DNA of 64,000 nucleotides, taken from contig CAVVPY010000002.1 in NCBI GenBank assembly GCA_963750295.1, positions 21,906 to 85,905 of the forward strand, in the 5' to 3' direction. This stretch comes from CAVVPY01 sp963750295. Lineage in GTDB: Bacteria; Actinomycetota; Actinomycetes; Mycobacteriales; Jatrophihabitantaceae. A model generated the notes under the pieces. That model was not told the origin of the DNA, did no database searches, and saw only the letters and a program-made list of their open reading frames with translations. The translations under genes were made by a program, and so were the position numbers. Shown here in pieces: positions 45,381-54,053 of this stretch (position 1 is its first letter; the number at the start of each line of letters is the position of its first letter).

Positions 45381-46707
45381 ATGACTGTGCTCGACCGATT
45401 CGTCACGCACCGCGACCTACCCGCGACCGCCGAGTTGCCGCCCGGGCCGCGCCTGCCCACCGCCGTGCAGACGGTGCTGTTCATGGCCGGTCGCCAATGG
45501 GTGGCCGAGATCTGGCAGCGCCGCTACGGGGACGTGTTCTCGCTGTCGATCGCCCCGGAGGGCCAGGCGGTGGTGCTGGCCAAGCCCGAGCACATCCGGG
45601 AGGTGTTCAGCGGGCCGGCCGACACGTTCCACGCCGGTGAGGGCAACGCGATCCTCGGCCCGATCATGGGCGAGCACAGCGTGTTGCTGCTCGACGAGGC
45701 CGAGCACCTGGCGGCCCGCAAGCGGGTGATGGGGGCCTTTCACGGCTCGGCGCTGAAGAGCTGGGCGCGCACGATCGAGCAGATGACGGCTGACCGGGTG
45801 GCCACGTGGCCGGCCGGCACGCCGATCGGCCTGCACCCAGCACATGAACGACATCAGCCTCGAGGTGATCCTGCAGATCGTGTTCGGGGTGAGCGACGAA
45901 AAGCGCCTGGCCCGGATGCGGCCGACTGCTGCAGAAGCTGGTGCGGATCGGGCCGCTCGATCTTCCTCGGCTGGCTCTACCCGCGCCTGGTGCATGTCGG
46001 GCCGTGGCGGCGCTTCGACGAAGCTGAAGCGGGCCACCGACGAGGTCATCTACGCCGAGATCGCGGACCGCCGGCGCGCCGGCGACCTCGCCGACCGCAC
46101 CGACGTGCTGTCCAAGTTGCTCGTCGCCGACCCGGAGCTCAGTGATGCCGCGCTGCGCGATCACCTGGTGACCCTGTTGCTCGCCGGACACGAGACGACG
46201 GCGTCGACCCTCGCGTGGACCTTCCACGACCTCGCGCGCAACCCCGACGTGCTCGCCCGTGCCCAACGGGCCGCGGACGAGGACGACGCGGCGTACCTGG
46301 AGGCCGTCATCAAGGAGTCGATGCGGCTGCGCCCGGTGATCACCGTGATCGCCCGCCGGCTGGCCAAGCCGGTCCGGGTGGCCGGCTACGACCTGCCGGC
46401 CGGGATCGTGGTGTTCCCGTCCATCGGCTTGGTGCACCGCACCCCGTCGGTGTTCCCGTCGCCGGGTGAGTTCCGTCCGGAGCGGTTCCTGGAGGGCAAC
46501 CCGCCGCCGGCGACGTGGATCCCGTTCGGTGGTGGCATCCGGCGCTGCCTCGGTGCGGCGTTGGCGATGGTCGAGGCTCAGGCCGTGCTGAAGGTCGTTC
46601 TGCAGCAGGTCGAACTCGTCCCGGTCGGACCGCCCGAACGCACGAAGACCCGCAACATCACGATGATCCCCAGCCGCGGTGCGCGGCTGATCACGCGAGC
46701 ACGCTGA
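45381..46707 (+). CDS. Cytochrome P450, four indels
   Basis: Heme monooxygenase of about 440 residues. I-helix LLLAGHETTASTLAW, K-helix KESMRLRP (ExxR), meander FRPERFLEGN and heme-binding FGGGIRRCLGAALA with the thiolate Cys. The middle is split: MNDISLEVILQIVFGVSDE, LLQKLVRIGPL, IFLGWLYPRLVHVGPWRRF and KLKRATDEVIYAEI lie in different frames, with extra bases near 45842, 45923, 45960 and 46022. It resembles the CYP135/138-type actinobacterial enzymes. Substrate unknown. The end overlaps the convergent mptB-like gene by 17 nt. Confidence 0.88.
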
Positions 46708-48166
46708 CCGGTTCGCCGGCGCTGCGGACGGCCCGGCGACGGGTGAGCAGGCGGGCGGCAAGCAGGATGCCGAGCACGGCGAGCCAGCAGATCGTCACGA
46801 TGTCGGCGCTACGTCGGGCGAAGCCGACCGGCGCCAGGACGCACGCCGCGAGGCTCAGCGCGATGACCCAGTCACGACGGGCGCGCTGGACGGTCGGAGC
46901 CAGGCAGAGCAGACCCCAGAGCAGGTACCAGGGGTAGAGGACAGGCCCGAGCAGGCCCGCCGCCAGCAGTGCGTAGCCCATCGTGCGTTCGAGCGGGCGA
47001 TCGCGGACCGTGACCAGCAGGTAGGTGACGATGGTGACGGCCGCCAGCCCGACGGCGATCCGGCCGCCCACCGCGAGGTCGTCGTAGGCCGCTGCCGGAA
47101 CGATCAGCGACACCAGATCACTCACCAGGCTGGCCGGCGCGAACGCCGTGTGTTCGAGCGTGACCGAGTCGAGGTTGCCGGTCCACCCGAACCCGTACGG
47201 GACGGTGAGGGAGCAGGCCACCAGCGTCAGTGCGGCGACGGCGGCGTCCCGCGCGAGGATCCGCCAGGCCACCTGGCGGCGGCTGCCGACAGCATGCGCG
47301 ATCAGCACCACGGGCACGGCGATCAGCGCCACCGGCTTGATCCCTGCTGCCAGGCACGCCAGCACGACTGCGGCCGTCCAGCGTCGCTGCCCGGCGCGCA
47401 CCAGGCACGCGAGCAGCAGCGCGGCGAGCACACCTTCGGTGTGCAGACCGGAGACCACGTACAGCAGCACGGCCGGATTCAGGACGGTCATCGCGACCGC
47501 CGCCGACCGCCGGGGCCCGGCGAGGTCGGCCGCGAGCCGGCCGATCGCGAGCACGCTGACCACGGCCACCACGCGCAGCAGGATGGTCGCCGCGAGCGCG
47601 CTGCCGCCGGCGGCGGTCACGAGCAGGTGCTCGAGGGCGGTCATCAGCGGACCGTCCGTGCTCTGCGCGCTGCGCCAGTTCGGATCGATCGCCGTCACGA
47701 TGTCGACCCCGCCCAGTGCGGACGGCCCGTGGTGGTAGGCGCTCAGCCCGGCGCGCGCGAGCAGCCCACGAGCGACGTAGCTGTACGCGTCGGTGCTCAG
47801 CAGAGGCGGGCCGAGCACGAACGGGGCGAGCCACGCGACAGCGATCGTCCAGACCTGATGCTCGCCCAGTGCGCGGGTCCGTACGACGTGCAGGGTGCTC
47901 ACCCACAGCGCGGTGAGGGCGGCGATCGCTGCGAGCAGGGCGAACCCGGCCACCAGGCCGGTCACCCGGTAACCGGCGTGGGGCTGCAGGCCGAACCACC
48001 GGGTCAACGGCACTGCAGCCGGCGCGGCACCGATGCGGGCGGCGAGGACGACGACCGCTCCGCCGACGAGCAGGCCGGTACCGGCCAGCGCCGGGACGGG
48101 ACGGGCGGCGACAGCGCGCCGGACGACGTCGAGCCCGTGCAGTGCCTTCTCGGCGAGGTCATTCAT
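46691..48166 (-). CDS. Polyprenol-phosphomannose-dependent mannosyltransferase, MptB-like
   Basis: Integral membrane GT-C glycosyltransferase, 491 residues from ATG 48166, with twelve or more helices. The first extracytoplasmic loop, LLSTDAYSYVARGLLARAGL, carries the catalytic acidic region; later VSGLHTEGVLAALLLACL, GIKPVALIAVPVVL and LGPVLYPWYLLWGLLCL match the alpha-1,6-mannosyltransferase family that builds lipomannan-type glycolipids. Intact. Upstream starts (48250) add a Cys-containing stretch not seen in the family. Confidence 0.85.
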   Translation of the reverse strand: MNDLAEKALHGLDVVRRAVAARPVPALAGTGLLVGGAVVVLAARIGAAPAAVPLTRWFGLQPHAGYRVTGLVAGFALLAAIAALTALWVSTLHVVRTRALGEHQVWTIAVAWLAPFVLGPPLLSTDAYSYVARGLLARAGLSAYHHGPSALGGVDIVTAIDPNWRSAQSTDGPLMTALEHLLVTAAGGSALAATILLRVVAVVSVLAIGRLAADLAGPRRSAAVAMTVLNPAVLLYVVSGLHTEGVLAALLLACLVRAGQRRWTAAVVLACLAAGIKPVALIAVPVVLIAHAVGSRRQVAWRILARDAAVAALTLVACSLTVPYGFGWTGNLDSVTLEHTAFAPASLVSDLVSLIVPAAAYDDLAVGGRIAVGLAAVTIVTYLLVTVRDRPLERTMGYALLAAGLLGPVLYPWYLLWGLLCLAPTVQRARRDWVIALSLAACVLAPVGFARRSADIVTICWLAVLGILLAARLLTRRRAVRSAGEPVSVLA

Positions 48167-48356
48167 TGGCGGCCGCAGACCTCCCGAAGCCGGTCCGGAG
48201 GTGCCGACGTCGCAGCCTTGACCGCGGCACCAAGGGTCCGAGCCTCCCACTACGGCCGGACATAGGGGTTAGCCGGTTCCCGGCCGGCCCAGGGTCGCTT
48301 CTGGGGAAGATATCGATCCTGGCAACTTCTTGCTTCACAGTAGTCAGACAGCTCGC

Positions 48357-48364
48357 TATACAAT
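48357..48364 (+). promoter_or_regulatory. -10 region of leaderless EAL gene
   Basis: TATACAAT; the TACAAT hexamer (48359-48364) ends 6 nt before GTG 48371. No good -35 is visible at the usual distance. Confidence 0.5.
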
Positions 48365-48370
48365 GCACGC

Positions 48371-49684
48371 GTGACTGCGCTGGCTGAGGTCGCCGCGAGC
48401 GGTGTCGAGCCACTGGGCTCGACGTTCGCTTCGCTCAGCGGTGCCGCGACGGTGTTCGCGGGCGCGCGCGCGGTCATGCAGCCGATCGTGTCGCTGTCCA
48501 CCGGAACCGTCCTTGCGGTCGAGGCGCTGACGCGTTTCGACGACCCGTTCAGTCGCGGCCCCCAGGAGGTCTTCCGGACCGCGCACGCGGCCGGGTACGG
48601 CGTGGCGCTGGAGGCCAGATGCATCCGGGCGGCGTTGCGGCTGCGGTCACAATTGCCGGCCGGGACGCTGCTGTCGATCAACGTCCACCCCGATGTGGTG
48701 CGTGCCTATACCGGTGCCGGGTACTGGCCGGCCGACCTGCGCGGAGTGATCCTCGAGGTCACCGAGCAGGGCGTCCGCGATCCGGCCGCGCTGCGGACCG
48801 ACGTGGCACGGGTCCGCGCGCTTGGCGCAGCGATCGCGGTGGATGACGTGAGCACCGGGTACGCGGGCCTGCTGCGGCTGGCCGAATTGCGTCCCGACTA
48901 CGTCAAGATCGACCGGCAGGTCGTGGCCGGGGTCGGCGACAGCATCGCCCAGAGTGCCGTGCTGGAGGCACTGGTCACGCTGTCGCACCGTCTCGGTGCC
49001 GCGGTGATCGCCGAGGGCGTCGAGAACCTGGCCGACCTCAGGACGCTGTGCGAGTTCGATGTCGACTACGTCCAGGGCTTTGCGATCGGCCGCCCCGCTG
49101 CGGGTCTCGAACCGATCGACGCCGCAGTGGTCGAGGCCTGCCGTACCGGCCGTGAGCGCCTGCTGGCCCGCACCCTGGTGGGCGGGGAGGCGGCCGCCCG
49201 GACCCGCGATGTGTACTCCGTGACCGCGGCGCTTGCCGCCGCCGGCGACCGGTCGGACGTGACCGCGGTGATCTGGGCCGCCGCGGCCGAACTCGGCGTG
49301 GACGTCATCGCAGTGTCGATCGTCGGTGTCGACGACGCGCTGCGCGTGGTCTCGATCCACGGCGCGGACTTCGACGACGAGGCGTACGCACTGGCCTACT
49401 ACCCGACCACCCGAGACGCGATGCGGGAAGGCCGGACGATCGAAATTCATGCCGACGACCCGAGCGCGGACCCGCGCGAGGTCGGTGTACTCAGGCAGGG
49501 CGGCTTCACCAGCCTGCTGCTTTCGCCGATCCGGGTGGACGGTCGCGGCGTGGGCATCATCGAGTTCATGCAGCGCAGCCAGCGGCGCTGGAGCGCCCAG
49601 GACATCGCGCACGCCCAGGGCCTGTCCGACCACCTCGGGCCGGCGCTCCGCCGGCTCGGCGTCGGCTCGATCCGCGGCGACTGA
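48371..49684 (+). CDS. EAL-GAF protein, probable cyclic-di-GMP phosphodiesterase
   Basis: 437 residues, soluble. The N-terminal EAL domain keeps the catalytic set: VEALTRF (EAL, about residue 51), SINVHPDV (Asn), ILEVTEQ (Glu), AIAVDDVSTGYAGL (the DDFGTG loop as DDVSTG), YVKIDRQ (Lys), IAEGVEN (Glu) and YVQGFAIGRP (Gln). The C-terminal GAF domain (about 275-430) would sense a ligand. No GGDEF domain. Expected to hydrolyse c-di-GMP to pGpG under GAF control. Confidence 0.88.
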   Translation: MTALAEVAASGVEPLGSTFASLSGAATVFAGARAVMQPIVSLSTGTVLAVEALTRFDDPFSRGPQEVFRTAHAAGYGVALEARCIRAALRLRSQLPAGTLLSINVHPDVVRAYTGAGYWPADLRGVILEVTEQGVRDPAALRTDVARVRALGAAIAVDDVSTGYAGLLRLAELRPDYVKIDRQVVAGVGDSIAQSAVLEALVTLSHRLGAAVIAEGVENLADLRTLCEFDVDYVQGFAIGRPAAGLEPIDAAVVEACRTGRERLLARTLVGGEAAARTRDVYSVTAALAAAGDRSDVTAVIWAAAAELGVDVIAVSIVGVDDALRVVSIHGADFDDEAYALAYYPTTRDAMREGRTIEIHADDPSADPREVGVLRQGGFTSLLLSPIRVDGRGVGIIEFMQRSQRRWSAQDIAHAQGLSDHLGPALRRLGVGSIRGD

Positions 49685-49694
49685 CAGCCCGGAT

Positions 49695-50579
49695 TCAGGA
49701 CTCGGCGGCCAGGACCGTGCTGATCGTTCGTCGTGACTGCGCGGCGAAGGCCGGGTTCCGGTCCCAGTAGTACGGCAGCGCGATCAACGCAGTGGACAGT
49801 GCCCAGCCGCGCCCGCGCTGCCAGGTGTCGCGGTCGTACCCGAGTGCTGACCGGTACCGGCGCCGCGAGCGTTCGTCGAACAGGTTCCAAGCCGGCAGCA
49901 GATCGACGGCGGGATCGCCGAGGCCGAGACCGCCGAAGTCGATGACGGCGCTCAGCCGGCGTCGCGTCGCCAGCAGGTTGCCGGCCTGCAGGTCGCCGTG
50001 GACCCACACCGGCGCTCCCGTCCACGGCGGCGCCGTCCGGGCTTGCTCCCAGGCGACGGTGACCCGCACCCCGTCCACCCGGTCACCGAGTTCGGCGATC
50101 GCCGCACGAGTGATCTCGTCGCGCGCGGCGATCGGAGTACCACGTGCGGTACCGGTCTTGACGTCGCCTCCGACGGGGTCGACGGCGTGCAGGGCGCGGA
50201 CGAACCCGGCCAGCTCGGCGGCCGCTTCAACCAGGTCGAGGTTCGCCGGCGTCGGGGTGTCGCCTGCCAGCCAGGGCACCACCGTCCACGGCCACGGGAA
50301 GCCCTCGCCGGGACAGCCGACGGCAACCGGCACCGGCACGGGCAACGGCAGGTGCGGGGCGAGCAGCGGCAACCATCGACGGTCGGTGTCGACCTGGCCG
50401 ACTGCCCAGTCGATGCGGGGCAACCGCGCGAGCAGATCCGTGCCGATCCGGTACAGGGCGTGGTCGGTGCCGGTCGATGGCAGGGCGGTGATCGGCCGCG
50501 CGGCCCAATCCGGGAATTGGCGCGCAACGAGACGGCGTACCTGTGCCACCTCGGTGCAGATCTCGCCGTCGTGGATCAT
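49695..50579 (-). CDS. Aminoglycoside-phosphotransferase-like kinase
   Basis: 294 residues of the APH/choline kinase fold. N-lobe: PSTGTDHALYRIGTDLLARL; catalytic loop WVHGDLQAGNLL (HGDxxxxN), metal loop VIDFGGLGLGDPAVDLLPAW. Ends with an Ala/Arg-rich helix. Actinobacteria carry many such kinases; this one most resembles the group annotated as acting on small alcohols or antibiotics. Resistance is not implied. Convergent with the EAL gene. Confidence 0.88.
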   Translation of the reverse strand: MIHDGEICTEVAQVRRLVARQFPDWAARPITALPSTGTDHALYRIGTDLLARLPRIDWAVGQVDTDRRWLPLLAPHLPLPVPVPVAVGCPGEGFPWPWTVVPWLAGDTPTPANLDLVEAAAELAGFVRALHAVDPVGGDVKTGTARGTPIAARDEITRAAIAELGDRVDGVRVTVAWEQARTAPPWTGAPVWVHGDLQAGNLLATRRRLSAVIDFGGLGLGDPAVDLLPAWNLFDERSRRRYRSALGYDRDTWQRGRGWALSTALIALPYYWDRNPAFAAQSRRTISTVLAAES

Positions 50580-50631
50580 CGGAGCGAACGCTAGTCACGA
50601 CTGCTGTCGGCCGCGATCGCTTTCGCCTGGC

Positions 50632-53600
50632 TCAGCCGGCCCTGCCTGTTGGCCTTGCCTCATCGCGGCGGGTTCGCGACGGTTTAGCGGTGGCGATGAA
50701 CCAACCGAGCCCGATGATCAGTGCGGTCACACCGATCTTGACCGTGAGGGTCACCACGTCGCCCTTGAAACCGTGCTCGTCGACGTCGCGGTAGACGAAC
50801 CAACCGATGCCGGCCAGGATCAGAATCAGGATGATCGTCAGCCGGCGCGCCAGGCCCATTGCTCCGGGCGTGAGCAACGCCGTCGCCGACGTCGCGGCGA
50901 GCAGCAACCCCGCGCCGGTCAGCGTGACTCCGATCGGCACCCCGGGCACCAACAAGGTAACGGCGAGCAGCGCACCTCCCGTCGCGGCGACGACGCTCAC
51001 CGCATGCTGGCCGAACGTGCTGCCGCGCGTCAGGTAGCTCACGAGCACCCAGATCATCGCCGTGTAGCCCCGCAGCGCCGAGAGGATGAACCGCAACGGC
51101 TTCGCCTTCGCCATGACCGGCGGCGATCCGAGCGCGCTCGCAGCGACTGTGGCGGAGTGCGCGATCGTGCGCGCGAACGTATCGCTGCCGAAATCCGCCG
51201 AGATCCGCTGCCCGCCGACCTGCGCCATCTCTGCGCGCAACTGCCATAGCTGGTCAGCCGTCAGCGTTGCGCTCTCCGGGCCCACGTTGGTCGCACTGCC
51301 GTTGGACGCGAGCTTGGCGCGGTACGACGCCAGCCACGCCCTGCTTCCGTTCGGCGCATCGTCCTGCTCGTCGTTGATGGTGCGCGCCAGTGCCGCGAGA
51401 TCGTCGCGCAGTATTTGCAGGCGTAACGGCATCGCGAGCCCGTCCGCGACCTCGTCGAGTGCCGAGGTCACGCTCATGTCGTTCAGCGCCGTTTCGATCT
51501 CGGGCCGATACACCGACTGCCACTTCTCGTCCCATCGCTTTGCCAGCCACTCGTGGTCCGGCCCGGCCGGCGCGGCGATATCGCGCAGCCGTCCACCCAG
51601 CGTGTCGACGGTGTAGCCGCGCTGTCGCAGCCGCTCGGGCGCGAGCAGGAATCGCATCGTCTGCTTGGCGCCGTCGAGCCGTCCCTCGATCCAGTCGTTC
51701 ACGCGCCACGGCGCTCGATAGAACGCGCCGAAGTGGTGCAGTTGGATGCCGGTGATCGACGCGCGGTTCGAACACGACATCTGGACGATCTCGACCTCTT
51801 GTTCCTCGTGCGCGAGCGCGCCGGCGGTCGCCAGCAGCACCACGTCGAGGCGCAACATCCGACGAAGCACGTCCGGCGCATCGGTCGCGGGGCCGATGAG
51901 CCATTCGAAGAGGGCTTTGACGTAGGACGCGCTCTCGCCGGACGGATCGACCAGGGCGTTCGGTTGCTGGATGGTTTGTGCGAACTCCGCCTTGCGGTCG
52001 AGCAGGGCGCCGGCCAGGGCGAGGGCCTGGTTGTACTGCCGGGAGCGGCGTTCGCCGGCGAGATCGCCGCTCCGCGCGGCACCGCCACCGATCGGCGCTG
52101 CGGTGCCGGCCGGATCGGTCGGAGTCTTGTCCCACTCGGTGACCACCCAGGCGATCCATCGGTCGAGATCGGCGAGATTGTCCTTCTCGGCGCTCATATT
52201 CGCCGGCGCGCTGCGCCTCGGCAGGACGTTCGTCCCGGACTTCCGGCCCGCTTGGGCATGCCAGAAGCGCACGAGACTGTCGCTGTCGGCCTGGATCTGG
52301 CGGATCAGCTCCTCCATGCTGCCGCGAGAGTTGACGAACGCACGCTGGATCCCCGTTGACAGCGGCGCGAGGGCGAGTGCGCGCCGGAACAGATCGCCGG
52401 TCAGGTCGGTGAGACGCCGCACCGTCGTCTGCCCCCAGTGCCAATCGGCACCCGTCGCTGCCAGTGCCGTGGGCAGGTCTGTCCCCGGGACGAAGGCGAA
52501 GCCACCGCCCGAGCTGGTGGCGAAGCGCAGCAAGGCGTCGGTGATCTCGCGTTCGCTCCACGCCCCTGCATCGAGCGGCTGGCCCGCGGCGATCAACGTG
52601 CCGATCGTCGACGCTGCACTGTCGATGCGGTCGCTGACGTAGCCGTCCCACAGCCCCTCGGACAGCTTCTCCGGGGAGGTGGCAGTCAGCGCCAGGCTGA
52701 GTCGGGCCCGTGCCCGTTTGCGCTCGATCGCCACCTTGTTGCGATCCCGTATCTCGCCGAGTTCGCGCGAGACCGAATCGGTGGAACGCAGCCGGGTCAG
52801 GATTGCCAGGACGACCTCGCCGGCATTCGGCACCGACCCTGGGGTCTTGGACTCGGGCGGAGCGGCGGTGGTGTGCGGGGGCTCGCCCGGGTCAGGGACG
52901 ACGTAGGCAAGGACTCGACGAACCTGGTTCTCGCCCGTCTGGCGATAGATGGCTTCGAGCGCCGGCCGGATCGGCTTGTTGAGCAGGATGCCCCCGTCCA
53001 GCACGTACTGGTCGGTGCCGAAATTCGCGCCGCCTGCGCTGCTTGCCCAGCCCAGATCGGCTGCCCCGTCGCCCTCGGTGGTCACGTAGTGCGGCTCGAA
53101 CGCGGCCGGGAACGACGAGGTGCAGCGTGAGGCGCGGGCCAGCTGCTCGACGATCGCGTTGCTCGCGTCGTCGAGGTTGCCGACATGGTTGGCGATTCCG
53201 GGCACAACCTTGTTCGCGAAGCGGAAGGTCGCGTCGTAGTCGCGCTCGGTGATGCCGACACCCATGTCGTCGGTGAAGGTGCTCTCCCGTCCGGTCCACA
53301 GCGTGCCGGTGAGGATGAGCTCGATGGTGGGCGGTGGAAGGGCGGACGAGTCGCCGAGGGCGGGATTGTCCGGCCCGATGGTCGCGGCGAGTGCCTCCCG
53401 CATCTTGACCAGGAAGTAGTCGTCGCCCTGCAACAGTGACGGCGGGTTCTTGGTCATCGCCGGCCGCAACAACGCCTCGAGCGATCCCTGGTCGGTCCAC
53501 AAGTCGCGCAGCAGGGTGAGGTCGCGACGGCGCGCAAGCCCCAACGCCAAGAAGGCGCCGTTGAGGCCGCCGGCCGACGTACCGGCGACGACGTCGATCC

Positions 53601-53820
53601 GGGCGGTGGCGCCGAGCAGGTCGAGGACCCTCTTGTACGGGGTCCACGTCCCGAGACCCTGCGAGGCGAGCGCGAGGTGGTGCAGTTCGAGCACGACTCC
53701 GCTGATCCAGACCGCGAGGCTGACGCCCCCGTTGAGAACCGCGGCGATGCGGATCTCCTGTTCGTCGTCGACCTGGAGGTCTTGAACGGCATCAGTCGAT
53801 GAGCTAGCGGTATCCGGCAT
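50632..53820 (-). CDS. Patatin-like phospholipase with C-terminal membrane domain
   Basis: 1062 residues from ATG 53820 (ribosome site GGGGGA). The patatin domain comes first: IRIAAVLNGGVSLAVWISG (oxyanion loop at 30-34), VVAGTSAGGLNGAFL (nucleophile Ser82) and YVLDGGILLNKP (catalytic Asp near 275). A long middle region of about 600 residues (DUF3376-like, helical) follows, then four hydrophobic segments at about 930-1045 (AVSVVAATGGALLAVTLLV, GVTLTGAGLLLAATSATALL, LTIILILILAGIGWFVY, GVTALIIGLGWFIA). This matches the large patatin-related proteins of actinobacteria. It should cleave membrane lipids. Divergent from the lipase-STAND operon. Confidence 0.85.
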   Translation of the reverse strand: MPDTASSSTDAVQDLQVDDEQEIRIAAVLNGGVSLAVWISGVVLELHHLALASQGLGTWTPYKRVLDLLGATARIDVVAGTSAGGLNGAFLALGLARRRDLTLLRDLWTDQGSLEALLRPAMTKNPPSLLQGDDYFLVKMREALAATIGPDNPALGDSSALPPPTIELILTGTLWTGRESTFTDDMGVGITERDYDATFRFANKVVPGIANHVGNLDDASNAIVEQLARASRCTSSFPAAFEPHYVTTEGDGAADLGWASSAGGANFGTDQYVLDGGILLNKPIRPALEAIYRQTGENQVRRVLAYVVPDPGEPPHTTAAPPESKTPGSVPNAGEVVLAILTRLRSTDSVSRELGEIRDRNKVAIERKRARARLSLALTATSPEKLSEGLWDGYVSDRIDSAASTIGTLIAAGQPLDAGAWSEREITDALLRFATSSGGGFAFVPGTDLPTALAATGADWHWGQTTVRRLTDLTGDLFRRALALAPLSTGIQRAFVNSRGSMEELIRQIQADSDSLVRFWHAQAGRKSGTNVLPRRSAPANMSAEKDNLADLDRWIAWVVTEWDKTPTDPAGTAAPIGGGAARSGDLAGERRSRQYNQALALAGALLDRKAEFAQTIQQPNALVDPSGESASYVKALFEWLIGPATDAPDVLRRMLRLDVVLLATAGALAHEEQEVEIVQMSCSNRASITGIQLHHFGAFYRAPWRVNDWIEGRLDGAKQTMRFLLAPERLRQRGYTVDTLGGRLRDIAAPAGPDHEWLAKRWDEKWQSVYRPEIETALNDMSVTSALDEVADGLAMPLRLQILRDDLAALARTINDEQDDAPNGSRAWLASYRAKLASNGSATNVGPESATLTADQLWQLRAEMAQVGGQRISADFGSDTFARTIAHSATVAASALGSPPVMAKAKPLRFILSALRGYTAMIWVLVSYLTRGSTFGQHAVSVVAATGGALLAVTLLVPGVPIGVTLTGAGLLLAATSATALLTPGAMGLARRLTIILILILAGIGWFVYRDVDEHGFKGDVVTLTVKIGVTALIIGLGWFIATAKPSRTRRDEARPTGRAG

Positions 53821-54053
53821 GAGTTCCCCCCGAGTCGCAGGACGCCAGAGGCAACTGTGGCCCTGCCGTGCGCCGACCCGCAAGCCTTGGGTCTGCCATC
53901 TGACGTGAGCGGGCTGGTCGGAATGCGCCCACCGCATTGCGCCGCGAGCGACCCGACCTTGCGCTCTGACGCGGACGGCGCCGTCATTGACACACTGTCG
54001 GCTGCGTGCCTCAATGGGACGAGTTTTGGTGCGAGCCTGAATGGTCGTGCGCC

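Noticed and set aside
49695..50579. Membership of the phosphotransferase gene in the lipase-STAND cluster
   Set aside because: It is on the same strand as the patatin gene and only about 50 nt from its end, but generic APH kinases are common and nothing ties it to the system.
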